Assembly: GCA_017513135.1 (NCBI GenBank)
Contig: JAFWDH010000023.1
Location: 124,001 to 188,000, forward strand
Length of the DNA: 64,000 nucleotides
Reading direction: 5' to 3'
Origin: Oscillospiraceae bacterium
Lineage (GTDB): Bacteria; Bacillota; Clostridia; Oscillospirales; Ruminococcaceae
Shown: in pieces, positions 42,981 through 51,980 of the stretch
Layout of the letters: each line of letters starts with the position of its first letter
Position numbering within the stretch: position 1 is the first letter of the stretch
Notes under the pieces: generated by a model
The model's input: the letters and a program-made list of their open reading frames with translations, nothing else
Databases searched by the model: none
What the model was told of the DNA's origin: nothing
Translations under genes and position numbers: made by a program

Positions 42981-44348
42981 CTAAAACTGCGCGTACAGAA
43001 ACGGATGATAGGTGGATCCGGTGATATATGCGAGACAGAGGGCCATGAGAATGAGAACTGCTGCGCTTCTGAGACCTCTGTGCTTCATGAGCCTGTTCCA
43101 CACGGAAACTGCCTGATCAGTGCACAGCAGCGCGCATAAAACCAGTGTGACGGCGTGGTTTCTGAGGAAATACATCGCCGATGCTCCGCCGGAGCCTCCG
43201 AAGAGTCTGGAGAACAGGACCGGGATCTCAGGTATGCTGGTCACGGAGAAAAGGGACCACCCGATAAGGGTGATGAATATGAGATACAGATGACCGATGA
43301 ACCGGTGGCTTTCAAGGAATCCCAGGTACAGATGCTTTTCCAGCACCAGTATTATGAAGTAGAAAAAGCCCCAGAGAAGAAAGTTCCAGGAGGCTCCGTG
43401 CCACAGTCCTGTTAGGAGCCACACTGAGAGGAGATTAAGGATATTCCTCAGTTTTCCGCAGCGGCTGCCGCCGAGAGGGAAGTAGACGTATTCTCTGAAC
43501 CATCCGCCCATCGTGATGTGCCATCTGCGCCAGAACTCAGTTGCGCTTACAGAGGAGTAAGGGGTGCGGAAGTTGTCGGGAAGGCTGAATCCGAAGAAGC
43601 GGGCAATGCCGGAAGCCATATCGGAGTAACCGGAAAAATCATAGTACAGCTGAAAACCGAATGAGATCACTGCAAGCCAGCAGAGAAGACAGGACGATCC
43701 GTCAAATCCGATCTCTCTTACGCTGCTCCACAGTTCTGCAATGCTGTCTGCGAGTATGACTTTCTTTGCGAGCCCCGTCACGAAGAGCACGGTGCCGTGT
43801 TCAAGATCTTCTGTTGTGACTTTTCTGGACTTTATTGAGTCTCTGATGTCTGAGATACGTGTGATCGGACCCATCAGCAGTTTAGGGAAGAACGACACGA
43901 AGAGCAGATAGTCTATGACCGAGGAACAGAAAACAGAAGGATCTCTGTATACATCGATCAGATAACCTGCGACTGAGAATGAGAAAAAACTGATGCCGGC
44001 AGGGACTGCAATGCCCAGCGGGGAAAGAGGCGCTCCGAGATCAGCCAGGGTCTGTAGGATCAGATCTGTATATTTGAAGAATGCAAGGCATCCCAGCACC
44101 GCTATAAGACCGAGTGTCAGTGCCCATTTTTTTCCCTTGCCGGAAGTGGACCTGATCCACAGAGCGGTCAGATACCCGACAGCGGAAACGGCCAGAAGAA
44201 CAGCAAGTCCCGCGGTGTCCCCCCAGGCATAGAATACCAGGCTCATCAGCACGAGGAGCGCGTTTCTGAGTTTGGACGGACATATATAATACAGAAGAAT
44301 AGAGACTGGCAGAAATCTCAACAGGAAAACTAGACTGCCGAAAGACAT
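42981..44348 (-). CDS. MBOAT family O-acyltransferase (AlgI-like)
   Basis: 455 aa with about 10-12 spans. The MBOAT signature is clear: FWRRWHITMGGWFREYVYFP, PLGGSRCGK, and the catalytic histidine in LTGLWHGASWNFLLWG. The family moves acyl groups from the cytoplasm to an acceptor outside (alginate, peptidoglycan, teichoic acid). Start 44348 is fixed by AAGGAGG just upstream; a longer frame to 44453 is not supported. The stop is inside the ribosome binding region of the downstream DHHW gene, so the two act as a unit. Confidence 0.92.
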   Translation of the reverse strand: MSFGSLVFLLRFLPVSILLYYICPSKLRNALLVLMSLVFYAWGDTAGLAVLLAVSAVGYLTALWIRSTSGKGKKWALTLGLIAVLGCLAFFKYTDLILQTLADLGAPLSPLGIAVPAGISFFSFSVAGYLIDVYRDPSVFCSSVIDYLLFVSFFPKLLMGPITRISDIRDSIKSRKVTTEDLEHGTVLFVTGLAKKVILADSIAELWSSVREIGFDGSSCLLCWLAVISFGFQLYYDFSGYSDMASGIARFFGFSLPDNFRTPYSSVSATEFWRRWHITMGGWFREYVYFPLGGSRCGKLRNILNLLSVWLLTGLWHGASWNFLLWGFFYFIILVLEKHLYLGFLESHRFIGHLYLIFITLIGWSLFSVTSIPEIPVLFSRLFGGSGGASAMYFLRNHAVTLVLCALLCTDQAVSVWNRLMKHRGLRSAAVLILMALCLAYITGSTYHPFLYAQF

Positions 44349-44472
44349 TTGGACCTCCTTGGAGTCTGTCTGGATATTATGCTTATGATACCACAAGGCC
44401 GCAGTGAAAATGTTACGAAAGAAACAGGACGGCTGATGCCGTCCTGTTTCCAATTCAATATTCAGTTTTTTT

Positions 44473-44922
44473 TCAGTTGCCGCGCGGAACGATTATCGTA
44501 GTTTCTGCAGATCCGCTCTTGAGAGAATCTTCCAGAGCTCTGAGGAGCTTGAGTATACTGTTGGAGGTCGCTGTTGCTCCGGCTACTACGTCGACGTCTT
44601 TGCTGTTTCCGGTGGAGATATACTGGTTGATAAGATCCATATAATACTTCTCGGGATATGTGGTGCTGAACTTCTCCATATCCTCACGATACTCCTCGGA
44701 TTCGCTCTTGAGCGTCCCGTCTGATCCGCGTACCGCGTCCATCTGGACATCGATGATCTTGCCGTTCTCGAAGGTGACTTCCACGAAATCCTTATATCCC
44801 GTGGCATCAACTGAATCGTACTCGATGTGGTACGTTCCGTTGGGAATGAGCTTCGCAGAACTGCACGCCGTCATGCATACAGCGCATGCAATGACGGTAA
44901 GGATTGCTATGATGCGTTTCAT
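44473..44922 (-). CDS. FMN-binding domain lipoprotein
   Basis: 149 aa. Signal peptide with a lipobox ending in MTAC (lipidated C20), then an FMN_bind (PF04205) domain with GTYHIEYDSVDATGYKDFVE and the flavinylation motif DVVAGATATS (about 111-120), where FMN would be joined by a phosphoester bond, probably to T119. The enzyme for this, ApbE, is encoded divergently next door. Such lipoproteins carry electrons at the outer face of the membrane, as in flavin-based extracellular electron transfer. A perfect sigma-70 promoter precedes it. An NADH dehydrogenase partner is not in the window. Confidence 0.88.
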   Translation of the reverse strand: MKRIIAILTVIACAVCMTACSSAKLIPNGTYHIEYDSVDATGYKDFVEVTFENGKIIDVQMDAVRGSDGTLKSESEEYREDMEKFSTTYPEKYYMDLINQYISTGNSKDVDVVAGATATSNSILKLLRALEDSLKSGSAETTIIVPRGN

Positions 44923-44947
44923 ATTATTCTCCTTTTAATGCAGAAGT

Positions 44948-44976
44948 ATTATAATCATATTGTTACCGTTTGTCAA
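44948..44976 (-). promoter_or_regulatory. Consensus promoter of the FMN lipoprotein
   Basis: On the minus strand TTGACA (plus positions 44971-44976), 17-bp spacer and TATAAT (44948-44953): both hexamers perfect. AAAGGAG follows before the ATG. Confidence 0.85.
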
Positions 44977-45055
44977 ATCTATGGGTATTGTTCACAATTA
45001 ATTAACATTGTATTTATATATAATGACTACTGAAAGCAGAAAGGATGTCGTCGGG

Positions 45056-46105
45056 TTGAAGATCTCGCACAGAAAGATCATAGCAGCAGCGGCTGTGGCA
45101 GTGGTAACAGCGCTGTGTATTATGATGTTCATGCTGTGCCGCTGCAGGACATACGCAACCGTACAGTTCCATATGGACACGTTCATCTCTTATTATGTGG
45201 AATCATCTTTTCCGGAAAAGGCTGTTGACGCTATGGACCGTGAGGTAAGGCGATGCGAACAGCTGTTCGACAGATTCAGCCCTGAGTCCGAGATAACTTT
45301 GATAAACGCAAATGCCGGGAACTACACTGAAGTGTCGGAGGAGACATATCGGCTTATCGCGGAAGCGGTGAAGCTGGCAGAAGAGAACGGAGGATACTTT
45401 GACCCTACTCTGGGAGCAGTATCGGATCTGTGGGGGTTCGGAACAGATCCCCGTGTCCCGTCTGAAGCGGAGATCGGCTCCGCTATGGAACATGTCGGAT
45501 ATGACCGGATCGGCTTTATGGAGAAGGAAGGCAGCTTCTTTGTGCGCGCCGGTGAGGGACAGAGCATTGACCTCGGCGGAATAGCCAAGGGCTATGCTCT
45601 GAGACTCATCGGGGAAGCTGCGGCGGAAGCAGGGTGCAGATCAGCAGTTATCTCGTTCGGCGGCAATGTAGTATTGACAGGGAGAGGACCTGACGGCAGA
45701 GATGTTTTCTCGGTCGGTATAAGGGTGCCAGAGGAAAATGCCACTTCAGCGGCTGTCGTCCTGAATCTGGGCGGAGGAGTGGTCTCCACGTCCGGAAGCT
45801 ATGAAAGGTTCTTCGTCGAAAACGGTGTGAGATACTGTCACATAATAGATCCGTTCACAGGAAGCTGCGCGGCAGGGGATCTGGTCAGCGTATCGGTCAT
45901 ATGTGACGACCCTGTCGAAGCTGACTGTCTTTCAACTGCCCTCTTTGTCAGAGGCCTTGACGGCACGCTGGATGCGCTTGCATCAGGAGAGGTGACCGGT
46001 GTTGCCATAGACGGCAGCGGAGCAGTCTATATCAGTCCCGATCTGACGGAGGCAGTGGACTACGACAGTGTTGCTCAGGGATACAGATTAGAGGTAGTGG
46101 GATGA
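45056..46105 (+). CDS. apbE: FAD:protein FMN transferase ApbE
   Basis: About 349 aa. N-terminal signal-anchor (IIAAAAVAVVTALCIMMFML), then the ApbE fold: MDTFISYYVE, FDRFSPESEITLIN, GGYFDPTLGAVSDLWGFG and SIDLGGIAKGYALRLI, with GGVSTSGSYERFF-like and HIIDPFTG segments. ApbE transfers FMN from FAD to Thr/Ser in target proteins; the divergent FMN-binding lipoprotein is the obvious target. Start is uncertain: ATGs at 45008 and 45023 lack a ribosome binding site and overlap a TATAAT (45019-45024), while the TTG at 45056 has AAGGA about ten bases upstream and is preferred. Its stop overlaps the next ATG by four bases. Confidence 0.9.
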   Translation: MKISHRKIIAAAAVAVVTALCIMMFMLCRCRTYATVQFHMDTFISYYVESSFPEKAVDAMDREVRRCEQLFDRFSPESEITLINANAGNYTEVSEETYRLIAEAVKLAEENGGYFDPTLGAVSDLWGFGTDPRVPSEAEIGSAMEHVGYDRIGFMEKEGSFFVRAGEGQSIDLGGIAKGYALRLIGEAAAEAGCRSAVISFGGNVVLTGRGPDGRDVFSVGIRVPEENATSAAVVLNLGGGVVSTSGSYERFFVENGVRYCHIIDPFTGSCAAGDLVSVSVICDDPVEADCLSTALFVRGLDGTLDALASGEVTGVAIDGSGAVYISPDLTEAVDYDSVAQGYRLEVVG

Positions 46106-46611
46106 GAAACGGATCTAAAACCAGGCGCATTGCCAGGACAGGCCTGCTTTTTGCGCTGGCATTGATTCTTCAGTATCTTGAATCACTTGTCCCTGTCCCG
46201 TTCCCCGCTGCACCGGGGATCAAGCTGGGACTGTCCAATGTCGTGACCATGTTCTGCCTGTTCTCTGTTGGGCTGCCGGAGGCTTTCCTGATAGCAGTGC
46301 TCAAGGGCGGATTCGCTTTTCTTACAAGAGGCCCTGCTGCAGGTGTGCTGAGTCTGGCGGGAGGTCTTCTTTCGGTCGCGGTCATGCTGGTTCTGACAAA
46401 AACAGGACAGTCCAGGGGCCTGACCGGAGTAGCCGGGGCGGTCTCTCATAATATGGGCCAGCTCGCCGCAGAGTGTATTATGATGAGAAGCTCTGCTGCG
46501 CTGTACTATGCACCGCTGCTTATCATAAGCGGAGTCGTCATGGGAACCGTGACAGCCTATACCTACAAGGCGGCGGAGCCTTATCTGGAAAGGGTACGCG
46601 GCGACACCTGA
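46102..46611 (+). CDS. Gx transporter family membrane protein
   Basis: 169 aa with about five spans, resembling PF07456 proteins, named heptaprenyl diphosphate synthase component I or Gx transporter: GLLFALALILQYLESLVP, GIKLGLSNVVTMF and GGFAFLTRGPAAGVLSLAGG. The shape resembles ECF substrate-binding subunits, so transport is more likely than prenyl synthesis. ATGA overlap with apbE couples them; a role in flavin or quinone supply to the electron-transfer lipoprotein is an inference. Confidence 0.85.
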   Translation: MRNGSKTRRIARTGLLFALALILQYLESLVPVPFPAAPGIKLGLSNVVTMFCLFSVGLPEAFLIAVLKGGFAFLTRGPAAGVLSLAGGLLSVAVMLVLTKTGQSRGLTGVAGAVSHNMGQLAAECIMMRSSAALYYAPLLIISGVVMGTVTAYTYKAAEPYLERVRGDT

Positions 46612-46659
46612 AACGGACTGGAACAGTGACAGGTTCAGAGGCTTTTTTTAAAAAAGGTA

Positions 46660-46687
46660 TTGCAATTGCAGAAAATAATAGTACAAT
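46660..46687 (+). promoter_or_regulatory. groESL promoter
   Basis: TTGCAA (46660-46665), 16-bp spacer, TACAAT (46682-46687), directly followed by the CIRCE element. Confidence 0.7.
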
Positions 46688-46691
46688 AGTT

Positions 46692-46718
46692 TTAGCACTC
46701 AGGAATAACGAGTGCCAA
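46692..46718 (+). promoter_or_regulatory. CIRCE operator (HrcA site)
   Basis: TTAGCACTC (46692-46700), nine bases, GAGTGCCAA (46710-46718). It differs from the CIRCE consensus (arm GAGTGCTAA) in one base. HrcA binding here would repress groESL until heat or folding stress. Confidence 0.95.
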
Positions 46719-46751
46719 CATAGTGAATAAATGCAAGGAGCGTATTAAATA

Positions 46752-47039
46752 ATGGAACTTATTCCTCTTTTCGACAGAGTTGTTCTGAAGATGACTGAGG
46801 CCGAGACGACCACGAAGAGCGGCATCATCCTCACAGAAACAGCGGCTGAGAAGCCCCAGGTAGCGGAAGTCGTGGCAGTAGGCCCCGGCGGAATGGTTGA
46901 CGGTTTTGATGTGGAGATGGTAGTTGAAGTCGGCGACAAGGTGATCATCGGCAAATATGCCGGCACGGAAGTCAAGGTCGGAGACGACAAGTGCATCATC
47001 GTTCGTCAGAATGATATTCTCGCCAGAGTAGAAGACTAA
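46752..47039 (+). CDS. groES: Co-chaperonin GroES
   Basis: 95 aa. LIPLFDRVVLKMTEAETTTKSGIIL, the mobile loop, and VAVGPGG and GDKVIIGKYAGTEVKV segments are the standard GroES sequence. It caps the GroEL chamber. Controlled by the CIRCE element 34 bases upstream; groEL follows after 21 bases. GAAGGAGCG-like sequence (AAGGAG) lies before the start. Confidence 0.98.
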   Translation: MELIPLFDRVVLKMTEAETTTKSGIILTETAAEKPQVAEVVAVGPGGMVDGFDVEMVVEVGDKVIIGKYAGTEVKVGDDKCIIVRQNDILARVED

Positions 47040-47042
47040 TAA

Positions 47043-48689
<1,647 letters not shown>

Positions 48690-48724
48690 TCTTAACAGAT
48701 CAGGCTCAAAACAGAATCATTGAG

Positions 48725-48750
48725 AACAGCCGGCAAGCGCCGGCTGTTTT
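48725..48750 (+). terminator. groEL terminator
   Basis: 10-bp stem AACAGCCGGC (48725-48734) / GCCGGCTGTT (48739-48748), loop AAGC, then a T tract. Confidence 0.88.
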
Positions 48751-48760
48751 TGCATACAAA

Positions 48761-48782
48761 AAAGCCCGCACATGCGGGCTTT
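48761..48782 (-). terminator. Terminator of the second lipid kinase gene
   Basis: 10-bp stem AAAGCCCGCA (48761-48770) / TGCGGGCTTT (48773-48782); read on the minus strand it is followed by a run of T. Placed back to back with the groEL terminator. Confidence 0.82.
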
Positions 48783-48792
48783 ATCGGTTATG

Positions 48793-49701
48793 TCATTCAT
48801 TCTCCGAAGAGATCGCCGAAGCGATCCTGATCGCGCCGGGGACGATCTCGAAGTCGATCTCCTGCGGGTTCCCGCCGTACTCACCGTCAAGGGTCCATTC
48901 AACGTTTTCCTGCGAGAGGATGCGGACCTTCTTTACCTTTCTGAAGACGAAATGCTCGTTATTGAAATCGCCCTGAAGCAGCGCGTAGAGTATCTCCGTA
49001 AGGTCAGCCGGATTCTCGGGGTATTTTATCAGGAACAGTTCGAATTCCCCGTCATACAGATTGCTTGTGGTAATGCCCGGCAGAGTCTGGCCTGCGACCG
49101 ACAGCGAATTGCAGATCCCGCCGAAAGAGTAGTCGCCTTCTATTATATCCCCGTCCATCTCTATCTTCAGATGACACTTGGTGGTGAGGTGTTCGGGGGC
49201 TGAAATGATCGCATTGAGAATGTATGCGGCATATCCGAAAGCGTTCTTTGCTTTCTGATCGGTGTTGTAGCTGATGGCTGAAAAGGCTCCGAATGCCGCG
49301 ACATAATTGAAGTAGTGTCCGTTGAAGCACCCTATATCGTAGTTTACATATTTTCCGGAGGTGATGAGCTCACAGGCTTTATCAACATCCCTGACCAGTT
49401 TGAGATTCTTTGAAAAATCATTGGTGGTCCCGGCTGGAATATATCCGAGCATAGGCTTATCGTCCAGCTTCATGAGGTGATTGACTGCGGCGTTTATGGT
49501 GCCGTCGCCGCCCACACATACCACCATATCGTATTTCTTATCGGCCAGATAATCATCTGTTTCCAGATCTACACCTTCCGCTATCGGGCATACGGTGGTT
49601 ATAAGACCTTTCTGGGCGAAGTTCCTGACGATCCTGAATGTGTTGGCGCCGTTCCTGCCGTTTCCTGCCAGCCCGTTAACAATTAACAATACATCCTTCA
49701 T
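48793..49701 (-). CDS. Diacylglycerol kinase-like lipid kinase (second copy)
   Basis: 302 aa DAGK_cat protein: LLIVNGLAGNGRNGANTFRI, VVCVGGDGTINAAVNHLM, YIPAGTTNDFSKNL and VEWTLDGEYGG. It is a paralogue of the gene at 40848, sharing the layout but clearly diverged. Its own promoter lies at 49744-49771. Substrate undetermined; diacylglycerol or undecaprenol-like lipids are possible. Starts with ATG preceded by GGGAG. Confidence 0.9.
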   Translation of the reverse strand: MKDVLLIVNGLAGNGRNGANTFRIVRNFAQKGLITTVCPIAEGVDLETDDYLADKKYDMVVCVGGDGTINAAVNHLMKLDDKPMLGYIPAGTTNDFSKNLKLVRDVDKACELITSGKYVNYDIGCFNGHYFNYVAAFGAFSAISYNTDQKAKNAFGYAAYILNAIISAPEHLTTKCHLKIEMDGDIIEGDYSFGGICNSLSVAGQTLPGITTSNLYDGEFELFLIKYPENPADLTEILYALLQGDFNNEHFVFRKVKKVRILSQENVEWTLDGEYGGNPQEIDFEIVPGAIRIASAISSENE

Positions 49702-49743
49702 GGGTGTCTCCCGAACAATGAGAATCTCTGACTGATTGGTGCT

Positions 49744-49771
49744 TTTATATGATACTGTATTAAAAGGGCAA
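49744..49771 (-). promoter_or_regulatory. Promoter of the second lipid kinase
   Basis: On the minus strand TTGCCC (plus 49766-49771), 16-bp spacer, TATAAA (plus 49744-49749). Confidence 0.5.
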
Positions 49772-49886
49772 TATCTACAGGACGAAGATTAACTAACTGT
49801 GAACAAAAGTGTCTATGGGTCCTCAACGACTGATAAGAGTATCTGTGATCAGACGGGATACTGAGCGCAGGTATGACGGTGCCGTT

Positions 49887-49916
49887 TTGCAATGATGGCA
49901 GATGCTTGTATATAAT
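49887..49916 (+). promoter_or_regulatory. Promoter of the CxxC-repeat protein
   Basis: TTGCAA (49887-49892), 18-bp spacer, perfect TATAAT (49911-49916). The leader that follows is made of repeated TAGAATAATAAA-like units up to the AAAGGAGG site. Confidence 0.65.
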
Positions 49917-49959
49917 TCTAATTAGAATAATAAATAGAATAATAAAGGAGGTGAGCCGG

Positions 49960-51015
49960 ATGAGGGAATTCCATGAACCGAAAGCAGAATATGGTGCTGA
50001 AGAGTTTTTTGTCCATGCCGATGAGTTCAATGAGGAAGCGATGCCCGAACTCGGCTCGGATCCGGGAGAACCGCTTGAGCAGGAAGAAGGGATAAAGGGC
50101 TTTGCGAACATAGCAAAAGCCGCGCTTATCGTTTTTACTGGAGCGCTGTTGCTCATGCAGGTATTCAATCCGCGCTGGATGCTTATCCCTGACCCTGTCA
50201 GGAAATCGATAGGCATCGGCAAACATCAGCATACACCTTCTGAAGAGTGGATCATCGATCACGAGGCAACATGTACCGAGGACGGGTACGGGTATATCAC
50301 ATGCATCATGTGCGGAGAGGTGCTCGAGGAAGAGACCTATCCCGCCAAGGGACATATAGCTTCAGGTGTGTGGATAAGGGAAAAGGCTCCCACGTGTACC
50401 GAGGCGGGAAAAGATGTGCGGAAATGCACGGTATGCGGGGAAGATCTTGAGGTACAGGATATACCTGCTCTGGGACATAAACCTGCCAAGGAATGGACGG
50501 TGACTGTCAAGCCCAAATGCACCGAGAAGGGCGAGGAGGTCAGGATATGCACTGTGTGCGGAGAGGTAACGGAGACCCGTGAGGTGGCAGCGACCGGACA
50601 CAAGTTCGGAAGCTGGATAACATCTGTCAGCGCCACCTGCACGACGCGCGGTTCCCAGTACAGGAAATGCACTGTCTGTGGATACACAGAGTACAGGGAG
50701 ACAGGAACTATTAACCACAACTATGTTCTTGTGGAGTCCGTTGCGGCAACGTGTGAAAGCAGCGGTTACCGCCTCTACAAATGCTCGATGTGCGGGGATA
50801 GCTACAAAGAAAATATTCCGGCGACAGGACACTATTTCGTTGCGCAGCACTCATACGACAGAGCACCCTATGCTTACTGCACCAGATGCGGTAAGACGGC
50901 AGAACAGCTAGGATATAATGATCAGTATAACGAATATATGGGCGATGACGGTGAAATGCATGAGCGCGTGATAGTCTATCTCCCGGACGGGTCATATGTT
51001 TATGCGTACTTCTAA
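49960..51015 (+). CDS. Membrane protein with five extracellular CxxC-GH repeats
   Basis: 351 aa. An acidic cytoplasmic N-terminus (1-45) and one membrane span (about 48-68, AKAALIVFTGALLLMQVF) precede five repeats of roughly 40-45 residues. Each reads like ATCTxxGxxxxxCxxCGExxExxxxPAxGH, with one Cys before a Gly and a CxxC pair: TCTEDGYGYITCIMCGE, TCTEAGKDVRKCTVCGE, KCTEKGEEVRICTVCGE, TCTTRGSQYRKCTVCGY, TCESSGYRLYKCSMCGD. A sixth half-repeat (YCTRCGK) and a tail ending in YLPDGSYVYAYF follow. Similar repeats occur in large clostridial surface proteins; function is unknown. AAAGGAGG at 49945-49951 fixes the start. Confidence 0.8.
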   Translation: MREFHEPKAEYGAEEFFVHADEFNEEAMPELGSDPGEPLEQEEGIKGFANIAKAALIVFTGALLLMQVFNPRWMLIPDPVRKSIGIGKHQHTPSEEWIIDHEATCTEDGYGYITCIMCGEVLEEETYPAKGHIASGVWIREKAPTCTEAGKDVRKCTVCGEDLEVQDIPALGHKPAKEWTVTVKPKCTEKGEEVRICTVCGEVTETREVAATGHKFGSWITSVSATCTTRGSQYRKCTVCGYTEYRETGTINHNYVLVESVAATCESSGYRLYKCSMCGDSYKENIPATGHYFVAQHSYDRAPYAYCTRCGKTAEQLGYNDQYNEYMGDDGEMHERVIVYLPDGSYVYAYF

Positions 51016-51057
51016 TCAGATTCTGTTTGATAATACCGAATGATAAGGAGAAAAAAC

Positions 51058-51849
51058 ATGGAAACACTGGAAGCATTGTTTGAACAATTCATGGAGTTGG
51101 AAGGGATCATAAGGTTTCTCATAGTCCTGGCTGTGACTTTTGTTGCCGGGCTGATCATCAAACTGATCTTCGGCGTTAGGCTGAAAAAACGCCGTGTGTC
51201 TACGATCCTGGGAATGATCGGAAGCATTTTGTTTTTCCTGGTCTGGTTCGCGGGCATCGTGTTCGCGCTGATGCAGATCGGAGTGGATACCACATCGATC
51301 CTGGTCGGCGCCGGGATCGCCGGGATCATCCTGGGACTTGGCTCGGAATCGATCATCGCAGATGTCCTTGCCGGTATCTTCCTGATCATGGATAAGGACT
51401 TCCAGGTCGGAGATACCGTGGCTCTTGATGACTTCAGAGGTGAAGTTGTTTCCATGGGCATCAGGACCGTTAGCATCAGAGACGTTGCAGGTAACGTCAA
51501 CATCATCAGGAACTCCGCTATCGAGTCCGTCATAAACCAGTCCAAAGGAAACACACTTGCCGTCGTGAGGTTTCCTGTGAGCCGGGATGAGAAGATGGAA
51601 GACGTCGACGCAATGGTCGAGAAGGCTATCGACAGTGTCTTTGCTGATAAAAGCGGGTTGTTCTTGTCACGCCCGGTATTCAGGGGGATCGATGAACTGA
51701 TGACGGAACTGGATGATAACAATATGCTCCTTCTCATTACGGCTGAAGTTAGGGAAAAAGACATATATGACGCGAGAAGGGCGATCCTCAGGGCAGTTAA
51801 GGTCGCGATGGAGAACGAAGACAGCGCCCAGCCTGACAGTGAGGAATAA
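51058..51849 (+). CDS. Small mechanosensitive channel, MscS family
   Basis: 263 aa. Three hydrophobic segments at the N-terminus end in the pore helix region GAGIAGIILGLGSESIIADVLAG, followed by the beta domain with FQVGDTVALDDFRGEVVSMG and IRTVSIRDVAGNVNIIRNS. The length is that of the minimal three-span MscS. It opens under membrane tension to release solutes in osmotic downshock. AAGGAG is nine bases before the ATG at 51058; an ATG at 51040 precedes that site and is rejected. Follows the repeat-protein gene by 42 bases, perhaps on one transcript. Confidence 0.93.
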   Translation: METLEALFEQFMELEGIIRFLIVLAVTFVAGLIIKLIFGVRLKKRRVSTILGMIGSILFFLVWFAGIVFALMQIGVDTTSILVGAGIAGIILGLGSESIIADVLAGIFLIMDKDFQVGDTVALDDFRGEVVSMGIRTVSIRDVAGNVNIIRNSAIESVINQSKGNTLAVVRFPVSRDEKMEDVDAMVEKAIDSVFADKSGLFLSRPVFRGIDELMTELDDNNMLLLITAEVREKDIYDARRAILRAVKVAMENEDSAQPDSEE

Positions 51850-51910
51850 ATCTATGTCTGACTCAGAAAGAAAAAAGTGCTGATATATTTTATTGTGTGA
51901 GTTCTATTGC

Positions 51911-51939
51911 TTGAAAACGATACTTGACGACTATATAAT
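51911..51939 (+). promoter_or_regulatory. Promoter of the surface protein gene
   Basis: TTGAAA (51911-51916), 17-bp spacer, perfect TATAAT (51934-51939). A second possible -35 (TTGACG, 51924-51929) with TATATT is weaker. Confidence 0.65.
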
Positions 51940-51980
51940 TACTGTATATTTCTATAACTAGCATTATGAGAGGTTTTAGG

